Below, one piece after another: positions 34,190 to 45,707 of a DNA stretch of 46,079 nucleotides; the stretch's first letter is position 1, and each line of letters opens with the position of its first letter. Both the position numbers and the translations under genes were made by a program. The stretch comes from a candidate division BRC1 bacterium HGW-BRC1-1 (lineage in GTDB: Bacteria; Sumerlaeota; Sumerlaeia; Sumerlaeales; Sumerlaeaceae), in assembly GCA_002842095.1 (NCBI GenBank), contig PHCB01000020.1, positions 1-46,079 of the forward strand, in the 5' to 3' direction. The notes under the pieces are model-generated. The model was not told the DNA's origin. It searched no databases and was given only the letters and a program-made list of their open reading frames with translations.

Positions 34190-35350
34190 CTACTTGCCCA
34201 TTCCAATCCTCTGGGCCTTTTGGAACAATTTGCCTTCTGTTTTAATAGCGGGCGCTATGCAGACTTCTACTCTTTGTAGCTCTCTGATTGTCTGTGCGCC
34301 TACGCTGCCCATGCAGGTTCTCAGGGCGCCTATCAGGTTTTGCGAACCATCGTCCAGATGCGCCGGGCCGTATAGAATCTCCTCCAGCGTGCCGCTGGTC
34401 CCGACCCGGATCCGCGTGCCGCGGGGCAGGTTCGCGTGGGGCGTGGCCATGCCCCAGTGGAAACCGCCACCGGGCGCTTCCTCGGCCTTCGCAAACGCGC
34501 TGCCCACGATGACCGCATCGGCCCCCGAGGCAAACGCCTTGCAGATGTCGCCGCCCACGTTCATGCCGCCGTCGGTGATAATGGGCACATAAACACCCGT
34601 CCGCGTGTAAAACTTGTCGCGCGCCGCTGCGCCGTCCACCGTGGCCGTCACCTGCGGCACACCGATGCCCAACACGCCGCGACTGGTGCACGCCGCACCC
34701 GGGCCGATGCCGATGATCACCGCCGCCGGCTTGCATTCCATCAGCTCCAGCGCCGTCTCGTAAGACACGCAGTTACCAATCATGACTTTCATCTTCGTGC
34801 CTTTGATGAGGTGTTCCAGGTCGAGGGTCTTGTAGGCACTCGCAATGTGACGCACCGTGCTCACCGTGCTCTGCACCACGAACACCTCGCAGCCGGCTTC
34901 CTCGGCGATGGCCGCGCAACGCTCGGCCTTTTGCGGTATGGCCGACACGATGGGCGACACGCCCGCAGCGCGGATTTCCGAAATGCGCCGCGCGATCAGA
35001 TCCTCGCGCACCGGCGGCAGATACAGCATCTGCACCAGTTCCGTGGCCCGCTCCGGTGTGGCCTGCGCAATTTCTTTCAGAATGTCCGTCGGGTCATCAT
35101 AGCGCATCCAGACCCCTTCGAGGTTCAGGATCGCCAGACCACCCAGCTTGCCCATCAGAATCGCGAAATTCGGATCCACCACGCCGTCCATGGCCGCGGC
35201 GATAATCGGGATCTCGTAACGCTTCCCGCCCAACTCCCACGAGGAGTCCACCTCATCGGGGTTAATGGTCAACGCCCCCGGAACTATTGCAATTTCGTCA
35301 AACCCGTATGCCCGGCGCGCCTTGCGCCCACGGCCAATCCATTCGCCCAT
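34190..35350 (-). CDS. guaB3: GuaB3-type IMP dehydrogenase family protein
   Basis: This TIM-barrel protein of 386 aa lacks the CBS pair found in standard GuaB. It begins MGEWIGRGRKARRAYGFDE and ALTINPDEVD, as in the GuaB3 / IMP_DH_rel_2 family. The catalytic loop is GIGPGAACTSRG (Cys221), where canonical IMPDH has GSICTTR. IITDGGMNVGGDICKA binds the phosphate. GuaB3 is best known from actinobacteria and cyanobacteria and acts on IMP or in related purine steps. I chose ATG 35350. The frame runs 40 codons further upstream, but homology starts here. It lies upstream of guaA on the same strand. Confidence 0.88.
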   Translation of the reverse strand: MGEWIGRGRKARRAYGFDEIAIVPGALTINPDEVDSSWELGGKRYEIPIIAAAMDGVVDPNFAILMGKLGGLAILNLEGVWMRYDDPTDILKEIAQATPERATELVQMLYLPPVREDLIARRISEIRAAGVSPIVSAIPQKAERCAAIAEEAGCEVFVVQSTVSTVRHIASAYKTLDLEHLIKGTKMKVMIGNCVSYETALELMECKPAAVIIGIGPGAACTSRGVLGIGVPQVTATVDGAAARDKFYTRTGVYVPIITDGGMNVGGDICKAFASGADAVIVGSAFAKAEEAPGGGFHWGMATPHANLPRGTRIRVGTSGTLEEILYGPAHLDDGSQNLIGALRTCMGSVGAQTIRELQRVEVCIAPAIKTEGKLFQKAQRIGMGK

Positions 35351-35621
35351 CGTAAAGAAGCACTCCTCAAAGTTTAGGAAGCCGAGCGCCGGCGTTCTCT
35401 GCGTAAAATCCGCGCGAAAAGCGTAAACGCACTGCATCTTGTTGATGGACATTGTAACGAACGGTTGCACCCGCCCCTTGTCAAGGGGTGCATGCGAATT
35501 TTCCCTGTCCCCGCGAGAAAAGCTGTTTCAGGTTTTTATTGACCACTTCCCCTGGTGGCAAATCCGCCGCAATTTCTCTCAAACCATAATTTTTGCTTCT
35601 CTTGTTTTTCTTCGTCTCTTT

Positions 35622-37004
35622 GTGTCATTGTGTCCCTGCATTTCCTTAAACGGAATCCTTATCATTTCCAAGCCACCCCCCCATAACCTCCCCACCCCCG
35701 ACACCGAACCCACCTCAATCTGGGACCTCGTGAAGGTTTTCAGTTGGATCGGCCTCACCGGCTTTGGCGGACCCGCCGCCCATCTGGCCATGATGGAGGA
35801 GGAATTCGTTCAGCGCCGCCGCTGGATCTCGCCCGAGGAATTTATCGATTTCGTCGGCGCCACCAACCTCATCCCCGGCCCCAACGCCCCCGAAGTGGCC
35901 GCCCACATTGGCGAGCGTCGCGCCGGATGGCGTGGCATGCTGGCCTGCGGCATCAGTTTCATCACCCCCGGCATCATCCTGACCCTCATCCTCGCGTGGG
36001 CCTACGTGCGCTACGGCACCATGCCCCAGGCCGAGGCGCTGTTGGGTGGCATCAAACCCGTGGTGCTGGCTGTCGTGGCCATGGCGACCTATCGGCTGGG
36101 CCGCGTGGCCGTGCGTGGGCTGCCCTGCTTCGTCCTCGCTGGTGTCTCCCTCGCGCTGGGCATGTTTGGCGTGGATGAAATCCCACTGCTGTTCGGCATG
36201 GGGATCGCCGGTATGCTGCTCCTGCGCCTGTTGGACGCCTCCTCTCCCCCCGACGACAAGACCCCGCCCATCCTCAAAGTCATCTCCGAGCCCGGCACCG
36301 ACTGCGTCTCGCCGGAGGCAACCCTCTCATCGCGCAACGACGACTCGTCCAACAAGCTGTCGATCTGGTTCACCGCCGCCGCTGCGTGGGCCGGCCTCTC
36401 CCGCTCTGCCCTTGCCGCCACCGCCACCGCTGCCGCCGTGGGTGCCGCCGGAGTGGTGGCCGCGCAGCATACCATGCCCACGCTTCTCACCCTCGGGTTG
36501 TTCTTCGCCAAGATCGGTTCCGTGCTTTACGGCAGCGGATACGTGCTCATCGCCTTCATCGAAGGCGGCCTCGTGAATGACCTCCACTGGCTCACGCGCC
36601 GCGAACTGCTCGATTCCATTGCCGTGGGCCAGCTCACTCCCGGCCCCCTCACCACATCCGCCACGTTTATCGGCTATTATTTGCTCGGTTGGAAGGGTGC
36701 GGCGGTTGCCACAATCGGTATGTTCGCTCCGGCGTTTGCCTTTGTGGCGGTGCTCAGTCGCGTGCTGCCGCGGCTGCGCAAGTCGGTTTGGGCCGGAGCC
36801 TTCCTCGATGCCGTGAACGCGGTCTCCATCGCCCTCATGGCCGAGGTGGTTTTGAGTCTCGGTTTCGAGATGCTCAATTCGCCCTTCACATGGCTACTCG
36901 CCATAGCCGCCCTCGTGGCGGGCCTGCGTTGGAAAGTCGCCACCCCCTGGCTGATGCTGGCCGGCGCTCTGGCCGGCGCGGGGCAGTACCTGGTGTTGCG
37001 CTGA
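35622..37004 (+). CDS. chrA: Chromate transporter, ChrA family
   Basis: This inner-membrane transporter of about 460 aa exports chromate or related oxyanions. Two homologous CHR halves are visible. The first has VFSWIGLTGFGGPAAHLAMM, FIDFVGATNLIPGPNAPEVA and GGIKPVVLAVV. The second has FFAKIGSVLYGSGYVLIAF, LLDSIAVGQLTPGPLTTSATF and GYYLLGWKGA. A polar linker (about 36230-36360) separates them. The start is uncertain. No ATG lies at the expected place; GTG 35622 and TTG 35628 are the in-frame options, without a clear ribosome binding site, inside a degenerate CTTTGTGTC-type stretch. GTG 35730 would leave only two residues before the first conserved block. Confidence 0.88.
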   Translation: MSLCPCISLNGILIISKPPPHNLPTPDTEPTSIWDLVKVFSWIGLTGFGGPAAHLAMMEEEFVQRRRWISPEEFIDFVGATNLIPGPNAPEVAAHIGERRAGWRGMLACGISFITPGIILTLILAWAYVRYGTMPQAEALLGGIKPVVLAVVAMATYRLGRVAVRGLPCFVLAGVSLALGMFGVDEIPLLFGMGIAGMLLLRLLDASSPPDDKTPPILKVISEPGTDCVSPEATLSSRNDDSSNKLSIWFTAAAAWAGLSRSALAATATAAAVGAAGVVAAQHTMPTLLTLGLFFAKIGSVLYGSGYVLIAFIEGGLVNDLHWLTRRELLDSIAVGQLTPGPLTTSATFIGYYLLGWKGAAVATIGMFAPAFAFVAVLSRVLPRLRKSVWAGAFLDAVNAVSIALMAEVVLSLGFEMLNSPFTWLLAIAALVAGLRWKVATPWLMLAGALAGAGQYLVLR

Positions 37005-37016
37005 CCCCCGCAGACC

Positions 37017-37751
37017 TTACCCCCAGACGGCCGTATAACCCACCGTCATGATGGCCACGTCGATCAGCATGTGTGACAACCACACCGCCACCAGCGAATT
37101 GTGGCGCGTGTAATGCCACGCCCAGAACATGCCTCCCGCCAGTACCGGCAGGCTGAAGGCCGCCGTGAGAAGCCACGACCCCGGCGGCAGAAAACACGCC
37201 ACCACGATAACATGGTGCGCCGTGAAGGCCACCGATGACATCATGATCGCCCACCAACGGCTGGCGTGCCACTTCACATGGGCACAAAAAAACCACCGCC
37301 AGTAATACTCCTCCAGAAACGCATGGATGACGCTCAGGAACAACGCCATGCCGATGTATCGCGCCGGCGTGGCCAATCCCAGCGCCGTCAGCCGGGCATA
37401 GATCAACTCGGGGAAATCACCCAGTGCCGCCACATTGCGCAGCCACGCCGCATACGCCACAATGATGGCCAGTCCCGCCGCGAGGCCAAACGCCAGTGCC
37501 GATCCCACGCCCGAAACTCGCGGACGCCGCACCCAGTATTCCGTCTGGTGCATGATCAACAACCACGCCACCGGGATGGCAAACTGCACCACCTTGCTGC
37601 CACTATACAACGTGCGCACAAACGGCGCCTCGGCCCAATGCACAAAATACAACCAGGCCGCCACCGTGGGCAGCAACGCCGCCAGAAGCAGCGTGGGTAG
37701 TCCTGCAGCGCGCGGACGTAAAAGCTGGGCTGTAATGCTCGACGGCGTCAT
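37017..37751 (-). CDS. CPBP family intramembrane glutamic endopeptidase
   Basis: This polytopic membrane protein of 244 aa belongs to the CAAX-protease/bacteriocin-processing (Abi) family. The catalytic motifs are all present: EEYYWR (147-152, EExxxR), FTAHH (176-180, FxxxH) and HMLIDVA (227-233, HxxxD). About seven hydrophobic segments are visible. Its substrate is unknown. The ATG overlaps the stop of the upstream reductase gene in an ATGA arrangement, so the two are translationally coupled. It converges on chrA with a 12-nt gap. Confidence 0.88.
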   Translation of the reverse strand: MTPSSITAQLLRPRAAGLPTLLLAALLPTVAAWLYFVHWAEAPFVRTLYSGSKVVQFAIPVAWLLIMHQTEYWVRRPRVSGVGSALAFGLAAGLAIIVAYAAWLRNVAALGDFPELIYARLTALGLATPARYIGMALFLSVIHAFLEEYYWRWFFCAHVKWHASRWWAIMMSSVAFTAHHVIVVACFLPPGSWLLTAAFSLPVLAGGMFWAWHYTRHNSLVAVWLSHMLIDVAIMTVGYTAVWG

Positions 37752-38491
37752 CCCGGTATCGCCACCCCTCCGTCCACGGGAAGAAACGCCCCCGTGATAA
37801 AATCGCCATGCTCGGCGAGATACAAAACCATCCGCGCGATGTCTTCCGACGAGCCGATGTGCCCCAGCGGAATCGCGTCGAGAATTGCCTGACGCAACGC
37901 CGGCGATTGATCGTCGTTGAAGATCACCGTGCCGGGCCCCACGCAGTTCACCTGAACCTTCGGCGCAAGCTCCAGCGCCAGCAACCGCGTCATCGCTTCC
38001 AGCGCCGACTTGCTCACCAAATACGGCAGGTGGTGCTTGTACGGGCGTTGGATAGCCGCGTCCGCAATGTTGATAATCTTGCCGCCGTCGCCCGCCGCCA
38101 TGGCCAGTCCGAGCGTGCGCGCCAACTGAAATGGTGCCCGCAGATTAAGCGCCAGCATCGCGTCCCAATCCGCCGCCACATCAATATCGCCCAATTTCAC
38201 ACGACGAAAATCTGACGCGCAATTCACCAGCACCGCAGGCACCTCGCCATGGGCCGTCAGCGCCCGCGCCGCGATCGCATCCACGTCTGCCACGTCACAC
38301 AAGTTGGCGCGCAGCAGCGTGCACTTGCGTCCCATCGCGCGAATCTCGTTCGCCGTATCTTCCGCGGCCTGCTCCGACCTGTGGTAATGCAGCAGAATAT
38401 CCGCGCCCGCCCGCGCGAGAAACAGCGCGCACTCGCGCCCCACGCGTTTGGCCGCTCCCGTCACGAGCGCGGTTTTTCCGGCGAGGTTCAT
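37748..38491 (-). CDS. Short-chain reductase, pteridine reductase (PTR1)-like
   Basis: This NAD(P)H-dependent SDR enzyme has 247 aa. The cofactor motif is TGAAKRVG (11-18), and LLHYHRS (33-39) carries the NADPH-selective Arg. The catalytic Tyr157 and Lys161 (YLVSK) are present. Thirteen residues before the Tyr is Asp144 (NIADAA) where most SDRs have Ser. PTR1-type pteridine reductases share this Asp, the TGAAKR-type loop and the HYHRS segment, so I infer a pterin or folate-related reduction. ATG 38491 follows a GGGGCG stretch. It sits 49 nt after pheT and overlaps the CPBP gene by 4 nt, as a likely operon. Confidence 0.8.
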   Translation of the reverse strand: MNLAGKTALVTGAAKRVGRECALFLARAGADILLHYHRSEQAAEDTANEIRAMGRKCTLLRANLCDVADVDAIAARALTAHGEVPAVLVNCASDFRRVKLGDIDVAADWDAMLALNLRAPFQLARTLGLAMAAGDGGKIINIADAAIQRPYKHHLPYLVSKSALEAMTRLLALELAPKVQVNCVGPGTVIFNDDQSPALRQAILDAIPLGHIGSSEDIARMVLYLAEHGDFITGAFLPVDGGVAIPG

Positions 38492-38540
38492 CGCCCCGCC
38501 GCCTTTGCACTCACGCGCATATTCCGCCCCGGACCCATCA

Positions 38541-40985
38541 TCAGCCTCTGAGTTCAACCCCCAGCTTGGCCTTCAAATCCGCGAGAATTTTCTCGATGGT
38601 CTTATTAACTTCCACATCCGTAAGCGTGCGATCGGCTGCGCCGAACGTCAGCGTATACGCCAGGCTCCGGCGCCCCTCGGGCAGTCGGTCGCCTTCGTAC
38701 ACGTCGAACAGGCTCAGGTCCGTCAACATCGTCTTCGCCCGCGCAGCGATCACCGCCGCCACATCCGCCGCCGGGATGTCGCGGTCAGCCACCAGCGCCA
38801 GGTCGCGGCTCACGCCCGGGTACACCGCCACGCTGCGCACCTTGAACGCCACCGCTTGCGCGTGGGCCGCCGTCAGATTGTCGAGCACCCCCGTCAGCAA
38901 TACGCATGGACGCTTCAACCCGAAGCCTTCCTTCAGCCGCGGATGCAACTCACCAACGTACAGCAGCGTTTCCTTGCCGCCCAACCGCGTGAGCGCCGCG
39001 CTTTTGCCCGGATGAAAGACCGACGCCGTCCACTCCGGATCGCCCGCCGCCGCATCCAAACGCCGCGCGGCCACCGCATCAATTTTCAACCGCGCCAACA
39101 CTCGCTCCGCCGCGCCCCGCGCCGTGGCGTAATCCGCCACCGATGCCGCATCGCGCCAGTTGCCGCCGTTGCCGCTGCCCGCCATCACCGCCGCGAAATG
39201 CGTTGTCTCGCGCACCCCCGTGCGGTCCCGCGCGTCCTCCACAGCCGCCGCCGGTTCATACACGCGACCCACCTCGAACAACGCCACATCGGGGTTGCCG
39301 TGGTTCTGGTTGTGAAGCACGCTCTCCAGCAGGCCGGGAATCAAACTCGGACGCATTTGCGCGTATTCCGCCGACAGCGGATTCGTGAGCGCCAGCCCCT
39401 CGGGCGTTGCAAAACCGCAACGCGCGAGAACCTCCGCCGAGAGGAAACTGTAATTGTACGCCTCGAAGAAACCCGCCGCCGCCAGTTCGCGACGCACCAT
39501 ATCGGCCATGGTTGCCTCGCTCGATGGAACACTGCCCACCGACGTGAGGCGCGGCAATTGCGAGGGAATGCGATCGTAGCCGACGATGCGCCCGATCTCC
39601 TCCACCAGGTCCGCCTCGCCTTCCACGTCGGGCCGCCACGAAGGCGGTGTCACGCGCCAGGCCGCATCGCCCGCGGGTTCCAGCGCAAAGCCCAGGCGCT
39701 CCAACGCGCCCGTCGCCTGCTCCGGGCTCAACTCCGTGCCCAGCATGGAGCGCACCCGTGCGAGGGTCAGATCGATGGCCGCAAAATCCGGCACGCCCGG
39801 ACCCGCCGCCAGACGCCCCGGTGCCACCGTGCCGCCACTCACTTCGGCCGTCAGCCGCGCCGCGAAATCCACCACGGCGTCAAGATTGTGCGCATCAATC
39901 CCGCGTTCAAAACGATACGATGAATCCGTCGATTTGCCCAGCCGCTTCGAGGTTGCGCGGATCACCGCCGGATCGAAATAGGCGCACTCGAGGAACACGT
40001 TTGTGGTTCCGTCGTGAATCTCCGTGTTGCCGCAACCCATGATGCCCGCCAGCGCGATGGGCTTCTCCGGGTCCGCAATCAGCAGGTCCGTCGCCTTCAG
40101 CGTCACCTCCTGCCCGTCCAGCGTGGTCACGCGCTCACCATCCTGCGCCCGCCGCACGCGCACGTCGCCCCCCGCCACCAGATCCAGATCGAACGAATGG
40201 AGCGGATGCCCCACTTCCTGCAAAACGAAATTCGTCACATCGACGATGTTGTTGATGGAGCGCATGCCGCCCATCTCCACGGCCCGCGCCAGCCACCGCG
40301 GACTGGGCCCCACCTTCACGCCACGCACCACGCGACCCGCGTAACGCGGACACGCCTCCGGTGCTTCGACCGTCACCTTCGCAGACTCCGACGCCGGCGC
40401 GCCGCTCTCCGAAACCTCGGTCGACGGGAACGCCGGCGGGTCCAGTTCGAACGCCGCCGCGATGTCTCGCGCCAGTCCCATCAGGCTCAGCGCATCGGGC
40501 CGGTTGGGCGTAATTTTAATATCGATCAGCGCATCGAAGGGCGCACCGATGGGATACAGCTCGTCGTCGTCGGGCAGCAGGATCAGCCCCGAGTGATCAT
40601 CCGTGATCCCCAGTTCGTCGCCGCTGCACATCATCCCCTCGCTGGCAATCCCGCGAATCTTGCTCCGCTTCAGCGTGATCCCGTTGGGCAGTGTGGCCCC
40701 CTCCAGCGCCAGCGGCACCCGGTCGCCCGGGCCCATGTTCTTGGCCCCGCACACGATGTTGTAAGGCTGCTCGCGGTTGGCCTGAACCTGTGCCACCACC
40801 AGCGAATCCGCGTTGGGATGCGGTTCCATCTCCAGAATACGCGCAATCACCACCCGGCCCGACTTCAGCCCGAGGTCCGTAAACGACTCCACCTCGAGTC
40901 CGATCATGATCAGGCGATCGAGCAATTCATCGAGCGGAATCTCACGCCCAAGCGTGTGAAGAAGACGGCGATAACTGACCTGCAT
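38541..40985 (-). CDS. pheT: Phenylalanine-tRNA ligase beta subunit
   Basis: With PheS this subunit charges tRNA-Phe. Residues 1-40 are the N-terminal module (MQVSYRRLLHTLGREIPLDE). The EMAP-II-type tRNA-binding domain follows (about 45-150; EMEPHPNADSL, NIVCGAKNM). Next come the B3/B4 editing domain (YAGRVVRGVKVG), B5 (VRSMLGTELSPEQA) and the core (VEEIGRIVGYDRIP). The C-terminal ferredoxin-fold anticodon-binding domain contains YPGVSRDLALV. At 814 aa it is full length. ATG 40985 has AAGGG upstream at about 10 nt. The usual partner pheS is not next to it in this window. Confidence 0.96.
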   Translation of the reverse strand: MQVSYRRLLHTLGREIPLDELLDRLIMIGLEVESFTDLGLKSGRVVIARILEMEPHPNADSLVVAQVQANREQPYNIVCGAKNMGPGDRVPLALEGATLPNGITLKRSKIRGIASEGMMCSGDELGITDDHSGLILLPDDDELYPIGAPFDALIDIKITPNRPDALSLMGLARDIAAAFELDPPAFPSTEVSESGAPASESAKVTVEAPEACPRYAGRVVRGVKVGPSPRWLARAVEMGGMRSINNIVDVTNFVLQEVGHPLHSFDLDLVAGGDVRVRRAQDGERVTTLDGQEVTLKATDLLIADPEKPIALAGIMGCGNTEIHDGTTNVFLECAYFDPAVIRATSKRLGKSTDSSYRFERGIDAHNLDAVVDFAARLTAEVSGGTVAPGRLAAGPGVPDFAAIDLTLARVRSMLGTELSPEQATGALERLGFALEPAGDAAWRVTPPSWRPDVEGEADLVEEIGRIVGYDRIPSQLPRLTSVGSVPSSEATMADMVRRELAAAGFFEAYNYSFLSAEVLARCGFATPEGLALTNPLSAEYAQMRPSLIPGLLESVLHNQNHGNPDVALFEVGRVYEPAAAVEDARDRTGVRETTHFAAVMAGSGNGGNWRDAASVADYATARGAAERVLARLKIDAVAARRLDAAAGDPEWTASVFHPGKSAALTRLGGKETLLYVGELHPRLKEGFGLKRPCVLLTGVLDNLTAAHAQAVAFKVRSVAVYPGVSRDLALVADRDIPAADVAAVIAARAKTMLTDLSLFDVYEGDRLPEGRRSLAYTLTFGAADRTLTDVEVNKTIEKILADLKAKLGVELRG

Positions 40986-41112
40986 GGAGAGGCAACCCTT
41001 GTAAAAAAAGTGATAAAACCAAAATCCAATCCGCAATCCCACCCCCAAACACCCAACACCGCAACCCGAGTTTTACTTTCCCCCTTCTTTGATCAAAGGT
41101 TTTCTTCATCCC

Positions 41113-41440
41113 CCACACGTTAAAACCCGGCGTCGATTTCTGCCTTTCCCCCTTCTTCCACGAACGCCGCCATTCCGTCGTGTTCCTCAGCAAAGTGGTC
41201 GACGCCGACGGCGCCGACATACTTCCGCAACCCCGGCACTGAGGACGAGACGCTGACAGTGAGCTATAGACCATCAAACAAGCCGCGCTACGCACCGACC
41301 TCCGCTGGAACCCCACCCGAGGCTGGTTCGCCACCGCCGCCCACAGCGTCCCCGATACCTTTGCCGCCCTCCTCGCCCAACAAGGCGGGCGGGTAGAGCA
41401 TGTAAGCGATGGGCCGATTACGGGGCTGGAAAAAGGCTGA
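41113..41440 (+). pseudogene. Possible degraded coding remnant upstream of pheT
   Basis: This 468-bp gap (40986-41453) holds no intact gene. Two plus-strand stretches have protein-like composition but are broken. One runs 41113-41242 (FFHERRHSVVFLSKVVDADG, then TGA). The other runs 41270-41440 in a different frame without a start (RTDLRWNPTRGWFATAAHS ... ending LEKG). They could be pieces of one gene disrupted by frameshifts. The family is not recognised. Two direct copies of TTTCCCCCTTCTT lie near 41082 and 41147. Confidence 0.3.
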
Positions 41441-41453
41441 GGCGAGGACGCGC

Positions 41454-43993
<2,540 letters not shown>

Positions 43994-43997
<4 letters not shown>

Positions 43998-44131
43998 TGG
44001 CGTGGTCCTCCATCGCAGACTCGATGAGGACTCTTGGGCGGAGCCAATTTCCTCCCCGCTGGGGAGGAAATTGCCCTATCAATGAATTCCACGCCCAAGG
44101 TGTGGAGAATTTGTTCGATGGTCTTATTCAT
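43994..44131 (-). CDS. Small ORF (45 aa) between methylase and helicase
   Basis: The ATG at 44131 lies inside the last codons of the methylase frame (8-nt overlap), and its TGA overlaps the helicase GTG (GTGA). The first residues (MNKTIEQIL) resemble the helicase N-terminus (MSKAIEEIL). The middle is specified by a 29-bp hairpin, so the residues there (ISSPAGRKLAPP) are unlikely to be conserved protein. It may be an upstream copy of the helicase start interrupted by a hairpin element, or a coupling ORF. No family is recognised. Confidence 0.4.
44045..44073. repeat. Perfect 13-bp hairpin between methylase and helicase genes
   Basis: CAATTTCCTCCCC and GGGGAGGAAATTG are perfect arms with a 3-nt loop (GCT). 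It sits 48 nt before the helicase start and within the 45-codon ORF. The right arm in mRNA includes a GGGGAGGAAA-like sequence that can mimic or hide a ribosome binding site. It could be a translational switch or a small repeat element. Confidence 0.8.
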
Positions 44132-45707
44132 CATCGGCTTCATCGAGGTTCATCGCCCTGACCTGAGACTCGATGAATGCCTGCTCTTTTTGTGTAATGC
44201 CGTACTTTGCGTAAAGGGCTTCGTCCGTCCATGTGCGGTCCCATGTCTGCATTGGCACCCAAACGTATGTGGAGTGGGCCGCGTCCTGAGTGATCTTCCG
44301 CAGAGAAGCTATAAAACGAAAAAATCTCGTCGTGTAATATGACTGGAGACTCATAGCAGCCTTGCGTGAACCAACGTAAAAGAACAGGAACGACTGGGTG
44401 CAGACTGACGGCGACGGAGCAATGAGTGGTTTCCCTAATATTTGATGAGGCACTGCGTCGCCGCCGTTAAAAGCCTTGGGGACAAGGATCTTCCAAGTAT
44501 CAATCAGATGGGAACTCTTGGTGACCGCCTTTCTCCCGATGTAGCCCACGTCGCGCTTCATCTTGCGGATATAGTAAAGCGGCACATCTCCTGAACGCTC
44601 TGTTTCGTGAAAGCCATCGAAGTTTGATGTCCAACCGAACTCCTTATCGCGGGCAAGGATCGTGTTAATGGAGGCTTCACCACGGCCGATAACTTATTGT
44701 AGGATTGCTACGGCCCGCGCATCCCGGACAAAGACATCATATTCCCCAAGGTTACGTTGAATTGGTCCTTCGACCTCGTCCCCTCGAATTGTTGTGACTT
44801 TGCAGTCGCCGTCATGAGTTGCGTCCCATAGGAAGTAACAGACTCCGGCTTTTACTTCGACACCCGGGAACACATCGTTGGCCGCAGGATAATCTACCAA
44901 TTCGCGGATACGCGTGTCACCGAGCATGGTCTGACGGAACTCGCTGAGGCCGAGGCCAGAAGCCATCCAGCGTGAGGGGATAACCATGGTGAGGAATCGT
45001 GGCTGAAGCATCTTTGCCTGCTCGATGAAGTGCTGATAGATCGGACCGTCTCGTGTACCGCCGTCGCTTGCTAACTGATACGGCGGGTTCCCAATGATTA
45101 CGTCGAATTGCATATTACCTCCAAATATCTTGGCCAGCCGAGTCTTGATGTTGTCGGTGTGGATGAACGTGTAGGCGTGGGTTTCCAGACCTTTCGCTCG
45201 ATCAAAAACAGATTTTCCGGCGCCGCAGAATTTGCACCGTTCCCCGTCCCACGTGTGCTTGATGCGCTTGAACCAGATGTTGCCATCGTCGCCGGTGAAG
45301 GTCTTGGCGATGGAGTGCTTGCCCGTGGCGTGTTTCGAGCAATAGACACTGCGGCGCGCCAGCATGCTGGTGATTTGCGTGATGCCGATGCCGAACACCT
45401 GGTTCGTGAGGATGTGATCGACGCGCTTCTCCAGATCGGGAATCTGCTTCTCCAGCCCCTTGGTGAGGCGGCTGGTGATCTCGCGCAGGAAGACGCCGGA
45501 TTTCGTGCAGGGGTCGAGGAACTTCACCGTCTTGTCGGCCCAGAGGTTTGCGCCCTTGTGGTTGGCGGCCCACGCCTCGGCCAGCGTGTCGAGCATCCGG
45601 TTGGCGAACTCGGGCGGGGTGAACACCTCGTCGTTGGAGAGGTTCGCGATGCACGTCAGCACGTCCGGGTTGCGACCGCGCAGGGAAAAAGCGGCTTGGT
45701 CGGTCAT
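44124..45707 (-). pseudogene. N6-adenine DNA methyltransferase (Eco57I-like), interrupted by an in-frame TAA
   Basis: The protein would methylate adenine in DNA. Motif I is DPCTKSGVFLREI (65-77) and motif IV is VIIGNPPYQL (203-212). A Cys-rich insertion (C123, then CKFC at 158-161) may bind zinc. Codon 338 is TAA (44694-44696), after AVAILQ. The frame then continues with VIGRGEASINTILARDKEF and over 150 further residues to a TAA at 44124. One change, for example AAA to TAA, explains the break. Without the tail the likely target-recognition region is lost. ATG 45707 has AGAGG at 7 nt and overlaps the stop of the upstream gene (ATGA). Confidence 0.8.

Noticed and set aside
35591-35645. CTTTGTGTC-like stretch before chrA as another GACGCAAAG array
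   Set aside because: The units are degenerate and lack the GCG core, so I could not align them with the cassette arrays.
44124-44585. The methylase tail as an independent gene starting at an internal ATG
   Set aside because: The frame is continuous with the upstream methylase through only one TAA, and the 36 codons before that ATG are also protein-like. A separate gene is less likely than a nonsense change.
44694-44696. Programmed readthrough or recoding at the methylase TAA
   Set aside because: TAA is not a selenocysteine or pyrrolysine codon, and I saw no stem-loop or slippery signal just downstream. It cannot be excluded but has no positive support.
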